A stretch of 64,000 nucleotides of DNA, taken from Phymatolithon calcareum (taxonomy: Eukaryota > Rhodophyta > Florideophyceae > Hapalidiales). Below, in pieces: positions 1-9,968 of this stretch (the first letter of the stretch is position 1; every line of letters starts with the position of its first letter). Where the stretch lies: the NCBI GenBank assembly GCA_977006965.1, contig OZ345358.1:3100001-3164000 (forward strand), written 5' to 3'. A program made the translations under genes and the position numbers. The notes under the pieces were generated by a model that was not told the origin of the DNA, ran no database searches, and was given only the letters and a program-made list of their open reading frames with translations.

Positions 1-691
1 ATCATATAATGAAGTACTTCTGTAGGCATATCTGTTTTTTTGCTGTAGATCAATCATATTTGAGTGACGCACACAGCACATCTTTTCGCAGGCATTTTGT
101 TAGCTAGCTCTCACTTGAGCATCACTTTTTTTCTTCCACATGAACGGAAAATCTGAGAAAAGCTCGCAGCCTTGCGAAAAACAATTGTTTTACTTCCACT
201 AAAGGATATATCGTAACAATGGTTCGAGAAGTCAACCACCGGAAGTCGTGGCAGTGTAGAATGAGTGCTCTCCTAATTACCTTGCAGAAATAACGATCTG
301 CCGTAATCTAAGTAGAAGATAATTCGGAACAATAAAGTACTGCCTTGCAAAGCCCCACTTGGGAGCGAAGGCAAATTACATACATAAATACACCGGAGGT
401 CGTGAGGCCCGACTGCCGAGTGTTCAGCTTTCGGTTTCCTCGCATTAATTGCAAGGCTCACATATTCTTGGACGGAGCTCGTGATTTTTGTAACAAGCAT
501 CTGTGTCAAGAAGGCTTCTGGGATTCCTACATTTGTTTTCAAGTGGAGATTTTAAGAATGTAAGTTTTGTGTCACAAGATTAATTTCGCAAGAGATATGT
601 CCTGGAATGAGTTAATTTTGCATCATGCTGCTCTCACAGGGCTTCATTGATACATACGCAATTGACCTAGTAGTAGGGATCTGAGGCATCC
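1..691. other. Non-coding stretch, nothing recognised
   Basis: No open frame here has protein-like composition or a recognisable motif. The two short frames of 72-89 codons overlap on opposite strands and look like chance. It is the upstream region of the secreted-protein gene that starts at 812. Confidence 0.5.
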
Positions 692-709
692 GTGTTCAGT
701 GGAAAAGTG

Positions 710-716
710 TATAAAA
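710..716 (+). promoter_or_regulatory. TATA box of the secreted Cys-rich gene
   Basis: The sequence TATAAAA lies about 100 bases before the ATG at 812. This predicts transcription starting near 740 and a 5' leader of roughly 70 bases. No other core element was assigned. Confidence 0.5.
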
Positions 717-811
717 TGATTAAGCCTTCTGCTCATCGTTCGGCTAATAGCTGCTACTCTCCGGGAAGTCTTTCAAAACACGCGCCATATTTGGGAAAGC
801 TCAAGTCAACT

Positions 812-1195
812 ATGAGGAAGTTCATCTTCGAAGTGCTTCTTGCCTGTTTCCTGTTTTGTATGGTCTCACATGTTGTGAATGCTCAGAACTCTACTCCCAT
901 CGAGGATCGTGGAAAACGAATTGCGGCGATAACAGCGAATGTATGCATGAATTGTAATGCAGAATGGGAGGATCATTCGGCAACCATGAATGTGAACCCG
1001 TACAGTATTACCCGTCTTTACAAGAGCTGTCGACCTGGTGGACTAGTTGCTGCTTGTTCATGCTGGTGCGGAAGTGCAGACATGGTAGGTGTCTGGGCAG
1101 AGTCCAGACGCGAATGCCAATGCGCATGCAGGTCGAGAGATAATACCGATTACGACGCAACGATCTTTATGCAGACATATTGCAGGTACCCGTAA
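812..1195 (+). CDS. Small secreted Cys-rich protein, resistin-like cysteine pattern
   Basis: The 127-codon frame opens with a classical signal peptide: MRKF, a hydrophobic core LLACFLFCMV, and a likely cleavage site after VVNA near residue 24. The mature part has ten cysteines. The last eight are spaced C-x8-C-x-C-x-C-x15-C-x-C-x-C-x17-C, with a W-x-x-(S/R)-x-E-like stretch before the C-x-C-x-C cluster. This closely resembles the C-terminal disulfide domain of resistin/RELM proteins (C-x8-C-x-C-x3-C-x10-C-x-C-x-C), although spacing in the middle and at the end differs. The frame is open upstream to 692, but I choose the ATG at 812 because the signal peptide starts there and a TATA box lies 100 bases upstream. 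There is no intron. An extracellular role is expected; the function is unknown. It could instead be an unrelated secreted Cys-rich protein with convergent spacing. Confidence 0.72.
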   Translation: MRKFIFEVLLACFLFCMVSHVVNAQNSTPIEDRGKRIAAITANVCMNCNAEWEDHSATMNVNPYSITRLYKSCRPGGLVAACSCWCGSADMVGVWAESRRECQCACRSRDNTDYDATIFMQTYCRYP

Positions 1196-2431
1196 AGAAA
1201 AGATTTCTCGTCGCAGTCAAGGATAAGAATGCGGAAGATATTGGACGGCTTCTAATGAATGGTTGCTCTTGAGAACTATGCAAGTTAAAAGGGCATAATT
1301 GAGGAACCCAGTACTGCAAAGCGCAGTAGAATGTATGAACTAGGATAATTTATTTCATTTGTGTTACTATCAGGTGCTCGTTAGTAAAATGATCGCATTT
1401 CTTTGGGTCAATGATTAAGTTCCTAACATTAAGACGAAATAAGGGAAAACGACAGAAACAATGTCACCATTAATGATATCAATCGGAAGCGAGATATATG
1501 TTCTGTACTTAAGAGGCATCGTCGTTGATTTTCCTCAAGGGGTGCGCAAAATGCGACCAAGAGAAGGTCCCTGGTTCGAATCGCGGGTGTGCGCGGCAAT
1601 ATATGGCACCCCATTGAAAGGGCCTGTTTCATCAACGACACAATTCGTCTGACTCCGACATCAATGTGCTTATTGAGCGTGTCCTGACAGCAGTTATTTA
1701 ATCACTAGGATTGACATTTCTATTATCTCATGATCGTTCTCGTTCGCTTCTTTTCTGGTTGAAATGATAATAGAGCCAGGATTCTTCAACGAAAGTGTAG
1801 AGTAGGGAGCGCGATGATTTTCGAATGTTGGATAGGTGGTGAATTCCCGTAGGCGGCTGACGCGATGAGATCTTGTTTCGAAACTGTTGCTACACAAAAT
1901 TGAAAAGCTTGCACTTGAAAAGGACAAAGTGCTTAGACGTCGGACGAAACAATATTTCGGAAAGACTAGAAGCATGAGAGAGCAGGGACATTCTTCCTCA
2001 ATCACGCAAAGGTTATTTTCTTGCAAGCAGTATACCCAAGCGACACTAAACAGGGGTGCCATTGTTCTTCACCTCACCCGAACCATTTACATCATAGAAA
2101 AATGAGTAAATTTATTTGTGCTTTTTCGAAACCTTGTACACTCGCATGCATCTATCGCTCCCGCCTACAACCAGCAGGCCATCACCAGTACCTCCTTCAA
2201 TGCAGGTTCCGGCTGCAGATGCGCGTCACATTCGTTGCTTTGCTTACTTCGGTTGTGGGGCTAGCGACATTTTGACGGCCAAAGCTTCTTCCAATATAAT
2301 CTTTCTGTCGCGTTTTTGACTGCTGTTTGTGCGTCGAAGTCCTGGAAGTCGCTAAAGATTGACTTTGGAGTTGGTCGAACGAAGGGACTCGTCAGCAATT
2401 AGTCTTCCCGATATTCTAGACAACATCTTTC
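1196..2431. other. Intergenic, no gene recognised
   Basis: There are several short overlapping frames on both strands (for example 1694-2062 minus and 1887-2105 plus). None has a motif or clear coding character. One B-box-like site is listed separately. Confidence 0.4.
1573..1582 (+). other. Isolated B-box-like site (tRNA or SINE remnant?)
   Basis: GGTTCGAATC matches the internal B box of RNA polymerase III genes. No A box or foldable tRNA cloverleaf lies at the right distance upstream. The bases just before it (a GTGCGCA-type stretch followed by an AAGA-rich tract) resemble those before the better site at 17710, so both may descend from one tRNA-derived SINE. Confidence 0.2.
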
Positions 2432-2608
2432 ATGCGACAATGTGAGATTCTACTGCTCATCATGGAATTTGTTCACGGCGTCCGGCTTTCCAAGCTCGAA
2501 TCAGTGATGAGAGACGATGGAAAGCGAAAAAAGAAAGATCTCCGGGGCAGAGTGCTGCGCAAAATGGCATCTAGTTTGGGTGAAAAGATCCTCACTGAAG
2601 GCTTTTAG
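2432..2608 (+). CDS. Short basic hypothetical ORF
   Basis: A 58-codon frame starts with MRQCEILLLIMEF and continues with a highly charged, Lys/Arg-rich helical segment. Composition is plausible for protein, but the frame is short and has no recognised domain. It ends 18 bases before the large palindrome at 2626. It could be an exon or a relic of a longer gene. Confidence 0.22.
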   Translation: MRQCEILLLIMEFVHGVRLSKLESVMRDDGKRKKKDLRGRVLRKMASSLGEKILTEGF

Positions 2609-2625
2609 AAGGACCGTCTTATTTA

Positions 2626-2764
2626 CCACTTTTCGGAGACATGCCGACGAAAATAGGTGAACATGTGGAAAAGGGCATTTGCGCCATGGCCAGTTGCCCA
2701 TGGCGCAAAGGCCCTTTCCGACGATGTTCAACGTATTTGCGTTCAGCATATCTTCGAAAAGTGG
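2626..2764. repeat. 139-base imperfect palindrome (fold-back element)
   Basis: The left arm, starting CCACTTTTCGGAGA, is the inverted counterpart of the right arm ending TCGAAAAGTGG. The inner 20 bases of each arm (2670-2689 and 2698-2717) pair with one mismatch around an 8-base loop, and pairing continues outward with small bulges to both ends. This is typical of a fold-back MITE; a small-RNA hairpin precursor is an alternative. Confidence 0.7.
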
Positions 2765-4349
2765 CCTTCGCTTCACTCCCACGACCGAGAGCTGAGGCAC
2801 AGGGGAGGTATGTGCGACCTTGGCGATGGGGAAAGCGCCCAGCGTCACGCGCATGTGCCGCCTGATTCATCAACTTGTTGCTTTTTTCTACTCGCGTACC
2901 CAACACTGCATGTAAGACAGAAGATATTGCCGCGAAAGAACACAAGTGGAACGCTCGTGTGATAGATTGGTGAAATAGAATTGGATGTCGAAATAGACTT
3001 GTTGGAGCATGCGGGAAATGCTGTATCTCCAATTCTTGATAAAGTAATTTGATAAATAAAAAACATCGTTCTGCTCTGGTCCTATTTCTTCACTCATAAC
3101 GCTTTCAGGAATGTGCCAGAGAAGGCGAAGTGTCGCTTTTTTCCAATTTTTGATGCAGTATTATAATAAACAACACATCTGGTTCTGCTTTTCTCCTTTT
3201 TCTTCATTCTTAATGATTTCTTGGAATCTACAAGCATTGCGTAGTGCAACGATCAAATTGTAAGTTGAAATGCTCACCCTTCGCTGCTTACGCGCTATCA
3301 TACGAGCTATATAAATCAATGGTTCCATAGCTGAAAGGGGGCTCGTAACTCAGACTGACGTTGAAAGCTAAGTGTCTCGGTAAGATTAGGGTAAAGTTTC
3401 TCCTTCCAGAGCGATCTCAGTGCAGGCACTACGCACGCAGAGGTCAATCTATTGAAGTTAAACCTGGTTATAGTAGCCCCTTTTCGTTTATACTACTGGG
3501 AACTCTAGAAATTTTTGAACCTTGAGATCCTGCTAGCATGAAATGCTTGTCGTAAATTGGGTAAAAGTGCCGTTTTTGGCCTAAAATTGTTGTTTTAGTG
3601 CACGCATTACTCTTAGATGGAAACTGCTTTTTTGAACTCGATCTTTCCAAACCAGGCACGCATATCATTTACTTTTGGTCTACTTAGTTCTTAGACGAAT
3701 CTAAGCTCAGAATCATGACACAATGCCTCACCTAAGTTCGTGCATGTCAAAAGCTCATCTACAGTACAGCAGTGACATTTCCCGCATCCTCTTGTGGCTT
3801 ATGTAGAGTACGGGATTCTGTTTGCCGAACTCCTCCGTCACTGGTCTGTAGATGATGGACATTTCCTGGTTTGCTTGCAGTGCCAAGCCAAGGGAGCGCT
3901 CACAGAACGACTACGTATAACGCCCTTACCGCTTCTTCAACACCTGTACTTCTCCCAAGTTCCTGTATCGGACGTGCTCCTCATGCGCGGGCTGTACTTG
4001 TGCCAACTTTGAGTTCCTGTCTCGTTAGTGTTACTGTCCCTTCTCGTTCCTCGTCGCCGCAAGATTTACCGGCCAGTAGTATATACATTCTCCGTCGCTT
4101 ACCGTGGGCCGTGATAGTTTGGCAAGCTATCTGACCTCCCCATGTTGGTGTCCGCTTACCTACCCATGGTAGGTCATCTTCAATCTAGTGCGTTGTCTCT
4201 GTTTAGTATTTATGCTCTTGGACCAACCTCAGAAGGTGAGGGTATCGATAAACGACCAAGTAAACCTCTTCATTCAACCCCACACATCTGAGCTGTCACT
4301 GTTGAACCACGCACAACCGGCCATTCCCATGGCGGCCCCTGGCATGACC
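2765..4349. other. Non-coding, nothing recognised
   Basis: I see no gene, RNA or repeat that I can support. Short frames on both strands have no motif. The last part may belong to the 5' side of the non-LTR fragment that becomes recognisable at about 4350. Confidence 0.35.
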
Positions 4350-4571
4350 GGTTCTATAGCTTATGATATCTGTTCACGACGCACTGGAGACTCTCTCGGG
4401 ACGACAATTGACGCGAACGGTATTCGTGAACATAGTCTTCTGGAGCGATTCAAAAGCGCAAGCACGAAAGTACGTCATGAGCAACCTATGCATGACAAGA
4501 AGAGGATATAGCACCGAAAATAGTATCAGGTTCTTCAAAGCTTCTATCAGGCCAGTATATGAGTACGCTGC
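4350..4571 (+). pseudogene. Non-LTR retrotransposon RT fragment, 5' half (split by LTR element)
   Basis: Two frames with one shift between them spell out the end of a non-LTR reverse transcriptase: an SLGTTIDANGI segment (LG..ID..G, after the catalytic core), then FFKASIRPVYEYAA, the thumb-region motif normally seen as SLIRP-x-LEYA. The fragment stops exactly where the left LTR begins and resumes after the right LTR at 10467. It is therefore an older element that served as the insertion site. The same region from another copy is at 13250-13340, where PKWEYA aligns with PVYEYA. No catalytic RT residues remain. Confidence 0.7.
4568..4571 (+). repeat. Target site duplication, left copy (CTGC)
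   Basis: CTGC directly precedes the left LTR and is repeated at 10467-10470 directly after the right LTR. Four bases is at the short end for Ty3/gypsy elements. Removing one copy and the element restores continuity of the interrupted non-LTR reading frame, which supports the boundary. Confidence 0.8.
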
Positions 4572-5069
4572 TGTAACGCGCTAAGCCTTAGCCTTCATTT
4601 TCTGTAATGCGTTAATCGCCGTATGGCGATTAATAGTACTGTGCGCATGTGTTAGAGTTTTCGATCTACACGTTCCGCAAGATGAGGCGCTCCGACCCGT
4701 GGTCGTGCGAGCGCCATTTACGTATACCATAGTTTCTCACTACCCTGCGCCGGTTACATTACCGCGCTAATGTTAGAGTACTTTATGACATGTGCTCATC
4801 GAAGCTGCTAGATGATCTCTCGTCCGAGGGACGAGTCATCGCGCCGATGAGTTGCCTCGCTCCCTGAGCAAGCTGACTGCGCGCCCCACAGAGTAGACGT
4901 ACTTAGGAGAGGCGCGGCTTGCAGGTAGAACAAAAAAGGCATCGCACTAGCGAGAGCAGCACAGCTCCCTTTGCGACATCGCCAATATTTTCCTTTCCAG
5001 CTCCTCGGCTGGAAATCGTTTTCCCCTCACCGCTAGCGCTTCGATCGTGCTGACCCGCGAGGCGTCACA
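4572..5069 (+). repeat. 5' LTR
   Basis: This 498-base direct repeat of 9969-10466 starts TGTAACGCGC and ends GTCACA. It contains a 7-base-pair hairpin with a GAG loop at 4819-4835 (CTCGTCC/GGACGAG), flanked by GATGA and TCATC that extend the stem. I see no canonical TATA box or AATAAA signal. Confidence 0.95.
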
Positions 5070-5114
5070 GTAATTACTTCGCGATTTAACTTCGCGGGAG
5101 TACGATTCGTAGAC

Positions 5115-5417
5115 ATGGCGAACGGAAGAACGAATGAAGGACGCAGCACCCGCTCGGGTGCAGCTGCTGCTTCTGCCTCCGGCAGTGGTAACTCCAATAA
5201 TACGGACGTTGTTCGTCAAACAATTGCCGAAACTCTAGAAGCACCTCGTCTACAAGGGTTAATGACCACCGCTTTCGTCGAATTCAAAAAGAAACGCCAG
5301 GTATATGAGAACAAGATTAATGACAAGAATAAGGAACCCGGCGTAAACATAACGGCTACTTCCTACCGTAATTCTTTGGATGACTTTCAGTTGAAGACTA
5401 TTTGGCGGGCAAAATAG
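5115..5417 (+). CDS. gag: Gag N-terminal part, ended by an amber codon
   Basis: A 100-codon frame starts at ATG 5115, 45 bases after the left LTR. Residues 1-30 are a Gly/Ser/Ala-rich low-complexity leader; the rest is charged and helical, as in the start of Ty3/gypsy Gag. It ends ...WRAK-TAG. The frame simply continues beyond the TAG through the capsid-like region and zinc knuckle into Pol, so the stop sits inside Gag rather than at the Gag/Pol boundary. That favours a point mutation (one C-to-T change from CAG would produce it) over programmed readthrough, but readthrough is not excluded. Confidence 0.7.
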   Translation: MANGRTNEGRSTRSGAAAASASGSGNSNNTDVVRQTIAETLEAPRLQGLMTTAFVEFKKKRQVYENKINDKNKEPGVNITATSYRNSLDDFQLKTIWRAK

Positions 5418-8400
5418 GTCACGTGTGACACATGGACCTCCGTTACTGAGGCTCAGTTGAAATTATGTGTGGAGGAGCGCTCTAAGGTGGATTTTGATGA
5501 CGCCAAGCTCGACGTCTTGGACAAAGTCGTAAAAAGCGTCCGCATGGACATGCTCATCAAAGACGCAGAGACTCGAGTTTGGTCTCTCGTTTCCGAATAT
5601 GAAAAGAAGTTGGAAACCTATGGCTACGCGGACATTCCCGAGAACCGCCCACACATTGCTATCGGACACATGATGGACCGTCTCAAGCCGTCCGCCCTCA
5701 AAGACAAAATGAAACTCGTCGTTCGTTCACGCAAACATGAGGGCCTCCACCGAAAGGACTTTCAGAAGTTTATGGAAGAGGTCGTCACTCGGGCAAAGGC
5801 TATAGAGGACGCAGACGTCTACGTGAAGGCCAAGCCTGGATTCGATAGCGAGTCATCAGACACCGATGAAAACGAGCGTCGTGCCGCCCCCAGAGGTGGT
5901 GGGAGCCGAAGGACCCGTCGGGGGAGGTACCGAATTCGTCGTGGCAGAAAGCGCGGCGAGTCCGCTCGGGTGACTGACTCCGGTAATGACTCCGGTGACA
6001 CAGCGCCCCCAGCAACGAAGAAGACGCTACCCTCGTGTCTAAACCCCGATTGTAAGATGAAACACTTCTTAAAAGATTGCAAGGATACTCCCGAGCATAA
6101 GAAAAAGGTTCTCATCGAGGAGTACCATAAGAGGAAGCAGCGCGCTGGAAGATTTAAAACTGGCGGCAATGGAAAAGGCGGAAAGTTGATGCGCCTGGGT
6201 GCAGACGCTTTCGACAACCACTCTACTCTCTTCACTGCCACGTTTTGCAAAGGCGCTATTGAGTCAGTGGTCATGGCTGATGGAGGGGCAGATGTTAATG
6301 TAATCCCCCCCAAGCTATTTCATGCAATTCAAAAGGCGTCCCCAATCGTCAAGGTCGTCAACCTTGAAGCGCCCCGGTTTTTCAATCAAGCTAGTGAGAC
6401 TGCACCTCAAATCACTTGCGAAAAACTGATGACTACAGATGTTGAACTACGCATACGACACGGTACCACTCTCGTACTACGCTGCGTCGAGTGGGCCGTC
6501 AGTGACACCGAAATGCAGCATGCCCTTATTGGCCGTCCATTGCTGGAGGCCTTGGGTATTCAGACAAAACATTTAATTGCTGCCGCATGCGATCGTTTCG
6601 GCGGAGAGGTGGATGTTTCGACTCTCCTTCCCTCCGAGGTAGAGAACAACACAGAGCCGAAGTCAGGCTCCATCGCACAGCTCCTACGGGACGCAGGAAT
6701 ATTCCACAGTGAAGGGGGTGCAGAAGAAGATTGCCTAGAGGAGTCTAACGTGTACGTAGACCTCGGCGAAGACGACCCTAATGAGGTCGACACCGCACTC
6801 AAACTTGCAGTTCAGAATGCTAAGTGCAATGGACTATCAGAAAAAGGGGCTGCGAAGCTTCAAAGTCTTCTTCTGTTCCGGTTCCGAAGCATATTTCGCC
6901 TGCGATTGGGCAAAACAGAGCCAGCGAAAGTTCCCCCAATGAAGATCGATCTAATTCCGAGTGCGCGCCCTGTCCGGGCAAAAGCTCGACGTTATCATGC
7001 TGGGCAACGGGCATTTCTCAATCGATACACCGAGGAACTCTTACAAATGGGCTTTATCCGCCCCAACCCGAACGCTTCTTGGCAATCTGCCCCTCTCTTG
7101 GTACCCAAAACCTCTCGAGAGAGGTTCAGGATGGCCATAGATTTGAGGCCGCTGAATTCGGCCACGGTGAAGAAGTCATGGCCTATGCCTCACATTGATA
7201 GTGAGGTGTTTGATTTTAAATCCTCCAAGGTATTTGCTGTACTGGATTTCGTCTCCGGCTACTGGCAGCTGCCCGTAGCTCCTGAATCCCAAGACGCGTG
7301 TGGCATCGTTACGCCGAATGGAGTGTACTCCAGCACGCGCGTGCTCCAGGGACTTACTAATGCAGCCGCGCATTTTCAGTCCACTGTAGAGCCTCTCTTT
7401 GCATCACTTCGCGCCAATTTAAAAGCGTGGTTGGACGATTTTAATCTACACGCTAAAACCGAAGCCGAAATCCTCGGCTTGCTCGAGAAATTTTTTGAAA
7501 TCTGCGAAAAGTTCGGACTTTTTCTATCGGCACGAAAGTGCCAGTTTTTTACCCACACGGAGCGATGGTGCGGCCGGATCATCACCGGGGACGGCGTCAA
7601 GATGGACCCGTCCAGGCTCAGTGGCCTAGAAGACATTCACCCTCCTGCCACCGCTGGTGAGCTCTGCGAGCTCATTCACTGCTGCCGATGGATGTCCATC
7701 GGCATCCCGGCTTTTGCGGAAACAATTGCGCCACTCAACGAATTGTTGGAGCGGGGCTATGCGGAGGCTGGCAGGCGCACCAAGCGCTCCGTGAAGAACA
7801 TTGCGTTGAGCACCCTGTCTTGGGGCCCTGAACATGACACTGCGTTTAAAACACTACAAGGCATCCTACTCAACGCAACTACTCTGTCATACCGGGACAC
7901 CAGAAAAACCATTTGTGTTTACACCGACGCGTCCGACCAGTTCTGGTCCGCAGTCGTAACGCAAACCGATCCGTGTATGTTATCTGCACCCGTCAAGGAA
8001 CAGAAGCATGAACCGATGGCATTTCTCGGCGCCGTCTTCAAAGGTGCCGAGCTGGGCTGGTCAACATACGAAAAAGAAGCCTTCGCCATTTTCCAAGTCT
8101 TTGACAAGCTAGACTACATGTTTCTTGGGGACCAGCCAGTGCATGTGTTCACTGATCACCGCAATTTACTCTTCGTCTTCTCACCACTATCCATGGAGCC
8201 GGCACTGGGCCGCCACATAGTATCGAAAGTTCAGCGCTGGGCGCTTTTCCTCTCGCGTTTTGCGTATTCAATCGAGCATGTGGACGGAAAGGACAATATC
8301 TTCGCCGATATCCTGACCAGATGGCTGCGTGGTTACAGAGCGGATAAGAAGCGTCTGGGAACGCTCTGTCGATTCACCCGAGCCGCGGCACAGATCGTGC

Positions 8401-9938
8401 CGTCACCAGTGAGCGATGATTTTGTTTGGCCCTGCGCGGCCGCTATAGTCGACGCGCAACGGCGGGCTGAAGGAACATGTGCCGGTTGCACTCTCGGAGC
8501 AGACGGGATTATGCGCAAAGATAACTGCATATGGATTCCGGATAGCGATGTAGACCTTCAACTCAAAATTATGGTCGTATCACACTGCAGTCTGATGGGT
8601 CACCGCGGAAAGGACGCGACGGAGAGCGTGATACGCGAAAATTTTACATGGTCTCAGCTGTCATCATCTGTTGACGAGTTCGTCAAGCAATGCCTACACT
8701 GTCTAGTGACGCGCACCGGCGAAGTCGTACCGCGCCCGCTGGGCACTGCTCTTCACGGCAGTAAGCCGAACGAAGTCGTACATTGCGATTTCCTTTACAT
8801 GGGCGATAGTACAGAGCATTTCAAATATGTTCTTATTGTCCGCGACGACTTATCATCGTACTCGTGGTTGTGGCCATGCACCAGCGCCGACAGCGAAGCT
8901 ACCGCGACCGTTTTGGCGAAATGGGTATCCACTTTTGGGACAATGGACTGGTTAGTTACTGACCAGGGCTCCCATTTTAAGAACGAGTTGATCCTGGAAC
9001 TGCGAAAAGAGTTCGGTATTTCCCATCACTTTACTACGGCTTATAGCCCTTGGGCAAACGGTTCTGTTGAGCGTGTGTGTCGGGAGGTCAAACGAGTTTG
9101 CCGCGCATTTTTATCCGAATGGGGTCTTGCCCCTCAAGATTGGCCTGCTGTACTCAATTGCATGCAGAGCGTACTCAACCACTCTCCTCTGCGGAGGCTC
9201 GGACTGCGGAACAAGGAGAAGAGCCGCGTCTACCGGTCTCCACTGGAGGTGTTTACTGGAATGCGCCCTACTCGACCACTCTTGCGTGCGCTTCCCATGG
9301 ACAAGTTTCCGACAGCGGTAGAAGGCGAACTCCTCCAGGCGCAACGACTGATGGATATCGATGCTATGCAAAGCGCACTCGAGGGCATGCACCGTGACGT
9401 TTCTGACCGTATTGACTCTGCACGCAAGAAGAGGATCGTCGCACATAACGCTCGGACGCGCGTAGTGGATATTGATTTCGAGGTCGGCTCTTTCGTTTTA
9501 GTGCGTCGGGCCCAGAAGAAGGGCCACAAACTTCATTTTCTGTGGCGCGGTCCTCGCCGCGTCGTTTCTCTGCGATCCCCTCACGTTTACGAGGTCCAGG
9601 ATCTTTTGAAAGGAAAGAAGGAAGTCGTGCACGCTCGTCGTCTGATTCTCTACCGGGCGGACATGGATGGCAAGGAGATTGATCCAGAGTTGTTAAAATT
9701 TGCAGAACACTCGGAGCGCACTTATGAATCTGTGAGCAGGCTCCGCCGTATTCGTCAGGGCATCGACTCCCTCGAGATCGAGGTGGAGTGGGACGGATTG
9801 CCTGATAAAGTCGACCTGACTTGGGAGCCCTTGATTCAAGTTCACGAAGATGTGCCTGATGTTTTGGAGCGTTTTCTACGTTCCTCAGGCCAGCGCAAAC
9901 TGAAAAATTCGGCCAAGGTTCTTATCGCCAAAGCATGA
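5418..9938 (+). CDS. pol: Gag (rest)-Pol polyprotein: PR, RT, RNase H, IN, chromodomain-like
   Basis: The frame is open for about 1506 codons and in phase with the Gag start. Residue numbers count from codon 5457. A basic Gag tail is followed by a zinc knuckle C194-x4-C199-x3-H203-x4-C208. The protease has D275-G-G-A where families usually have D-(S/T)-G-A, with a second motif ALIGRPLL near 356. The RT keeps D597 (VLDFVSGYWQLP) and D660-D661 (WLDDF). RNase H keeps D824 (YTDAS), E874, D900 (TDHRN) and D951. Integrase has H1043-x5-H1049...C1079-x2-C1082 and D1111, D1169, E1205, with 35 residues between the last two. Residues about 1423-1475 look like a chromodomain (YESV...IEVEWDG...TWEP). All catalytic residues except the protease Ser/Thr are present. 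The product would copy and integrate the element. Confidence 0.95.
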   Translation, partial: VTCDTWTSVTEAQLKLCVEERSKVDFDDAKLDVLDKVVKSVRMDMLIKDAETRVWSLVSEYEKKLETYGYADIPENRPHIAIGHMMDRLKPSALKDKMKLVVRSRKHEGLHRKDFQKFMEEVVTRAKAIEDADVYVKAKPGFDSESSDTDENERRAAPRGGGSRRTRRGRYRIRRGRKRGESARVTDSGNDSGDTAPPATKKTLPSCLNPDCKMKHFLKDCKDTPEHKKKVLIEEYHKRKQRAGRFKTGGNGKGGKLMRLGADAFDNHSTLFTATFCKGAIESVVMADGGADVNVIPPKLFHAIQKASPIVKVVNLEAPRFFNQASETAPQITCEKLMTTDVELRIRHGTTLVLRCVEWAVSDTEMQHALIGRPLLEALGIQTKHLIAAACDRFGGEVDVSTLLPSEVENNTEPKSGSIAQLLRDAGIFHSEGGAEEDCLEESNVYVDLGEDDPNEVDTALKLAVQNAKCNGLSEKGAAKLQSLLLFRFRSIFRLRLGKTEPAKVPPMKIDLIPSARPVRAKARRYHAGQRAFLNRYTEELLQMGFIRPNPNASWQSAPLLVPKTSRERFRMAIDLRPLNSATVKKSWPMPHIDSEVFDFKSSKVFAVLDFVSGYWQLPVAPESQDACGIVTPNGVYSSTRVLQGLTNAAAHFQSTVEPLFASLRANLKAWLDDFNLHAKTEAEILGLLEKFFEICEKFGLFLSARKCQFFTHTERWCGRIITGDGVKMDPSRLSGLEDIHPPATAGELCELIHCCRWMSIGIPAFAETIAPLNELLERGYAEAGRRTKRSVKNIALSTLSWGPEHDTAFKTLQGILLNATTLSYRDTRKTICVYTDASDQFWSAVVTQTDPCMLSAPVKEQKHEPMAFLGAVFKGAELGWSTYEKEAFAIFQVFDKLDYMFLGDQPVHVFTDHRNLLFVFSPLSMEPALGRHIVSKVQRWALFLSRFAYSIEHVDGKDNIFADILTRWLRGYRADKKRLGTLCRFTRAAAQIVPSPVSDDFVWPCAAAIVDAQRRAEGTCAGCTLGADGIMRKDNCIWIPDSDVDLQLKIMVVSHCSLMGHRGKDATESVIRENFTWSQLSSSVDEFVKQCLHCLVTRTGEVVPRPLGTALHGSKPNEVVHCDFLYMGDSTEHFKYVLIVRDDLSSYSWLWPCTSADSEATATVLAKWVSTFGTMDWLVTDQGSHFKNELILELRKEFGISHHFTTAYSPWANGSVERVCREVKRVCRAFLSEWGLAPQDWPAVLNCMQSVLNHSPLRRLGLRNKEKSRVYRSPLEVFTGMRPTRPLLRALPMDKFPTAVEGELLQAQRLMDIDAMQSALEGMHRDVSDRIDSARKKRIVAHNARTRVVDIDFEVGSFVLVRRAQKKGHKLHFLWRGPRRVVSLRSPHVYEVQDLLKGKKEVVHARRLILYRADMDGKEIDPELLKFAEHSERTYESVSRLRRIRQGIDSLEIEVEWDGLPDKVDLTWEPLIQVHEDVPDVLERFLRSSGQRKLKNSAKVLIAKA

Positions 9939-9968
9939 AGATGGTCTTCGACCTCCTTCATGGGGCCC

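Noticed and set aside
2501-3032. Minus- and plus-strand frames of 101-137 codons around the palindrome
   Set aside because: They are mirror translations of the palindrome arms and overlap in several frames; none has independent coding signs.
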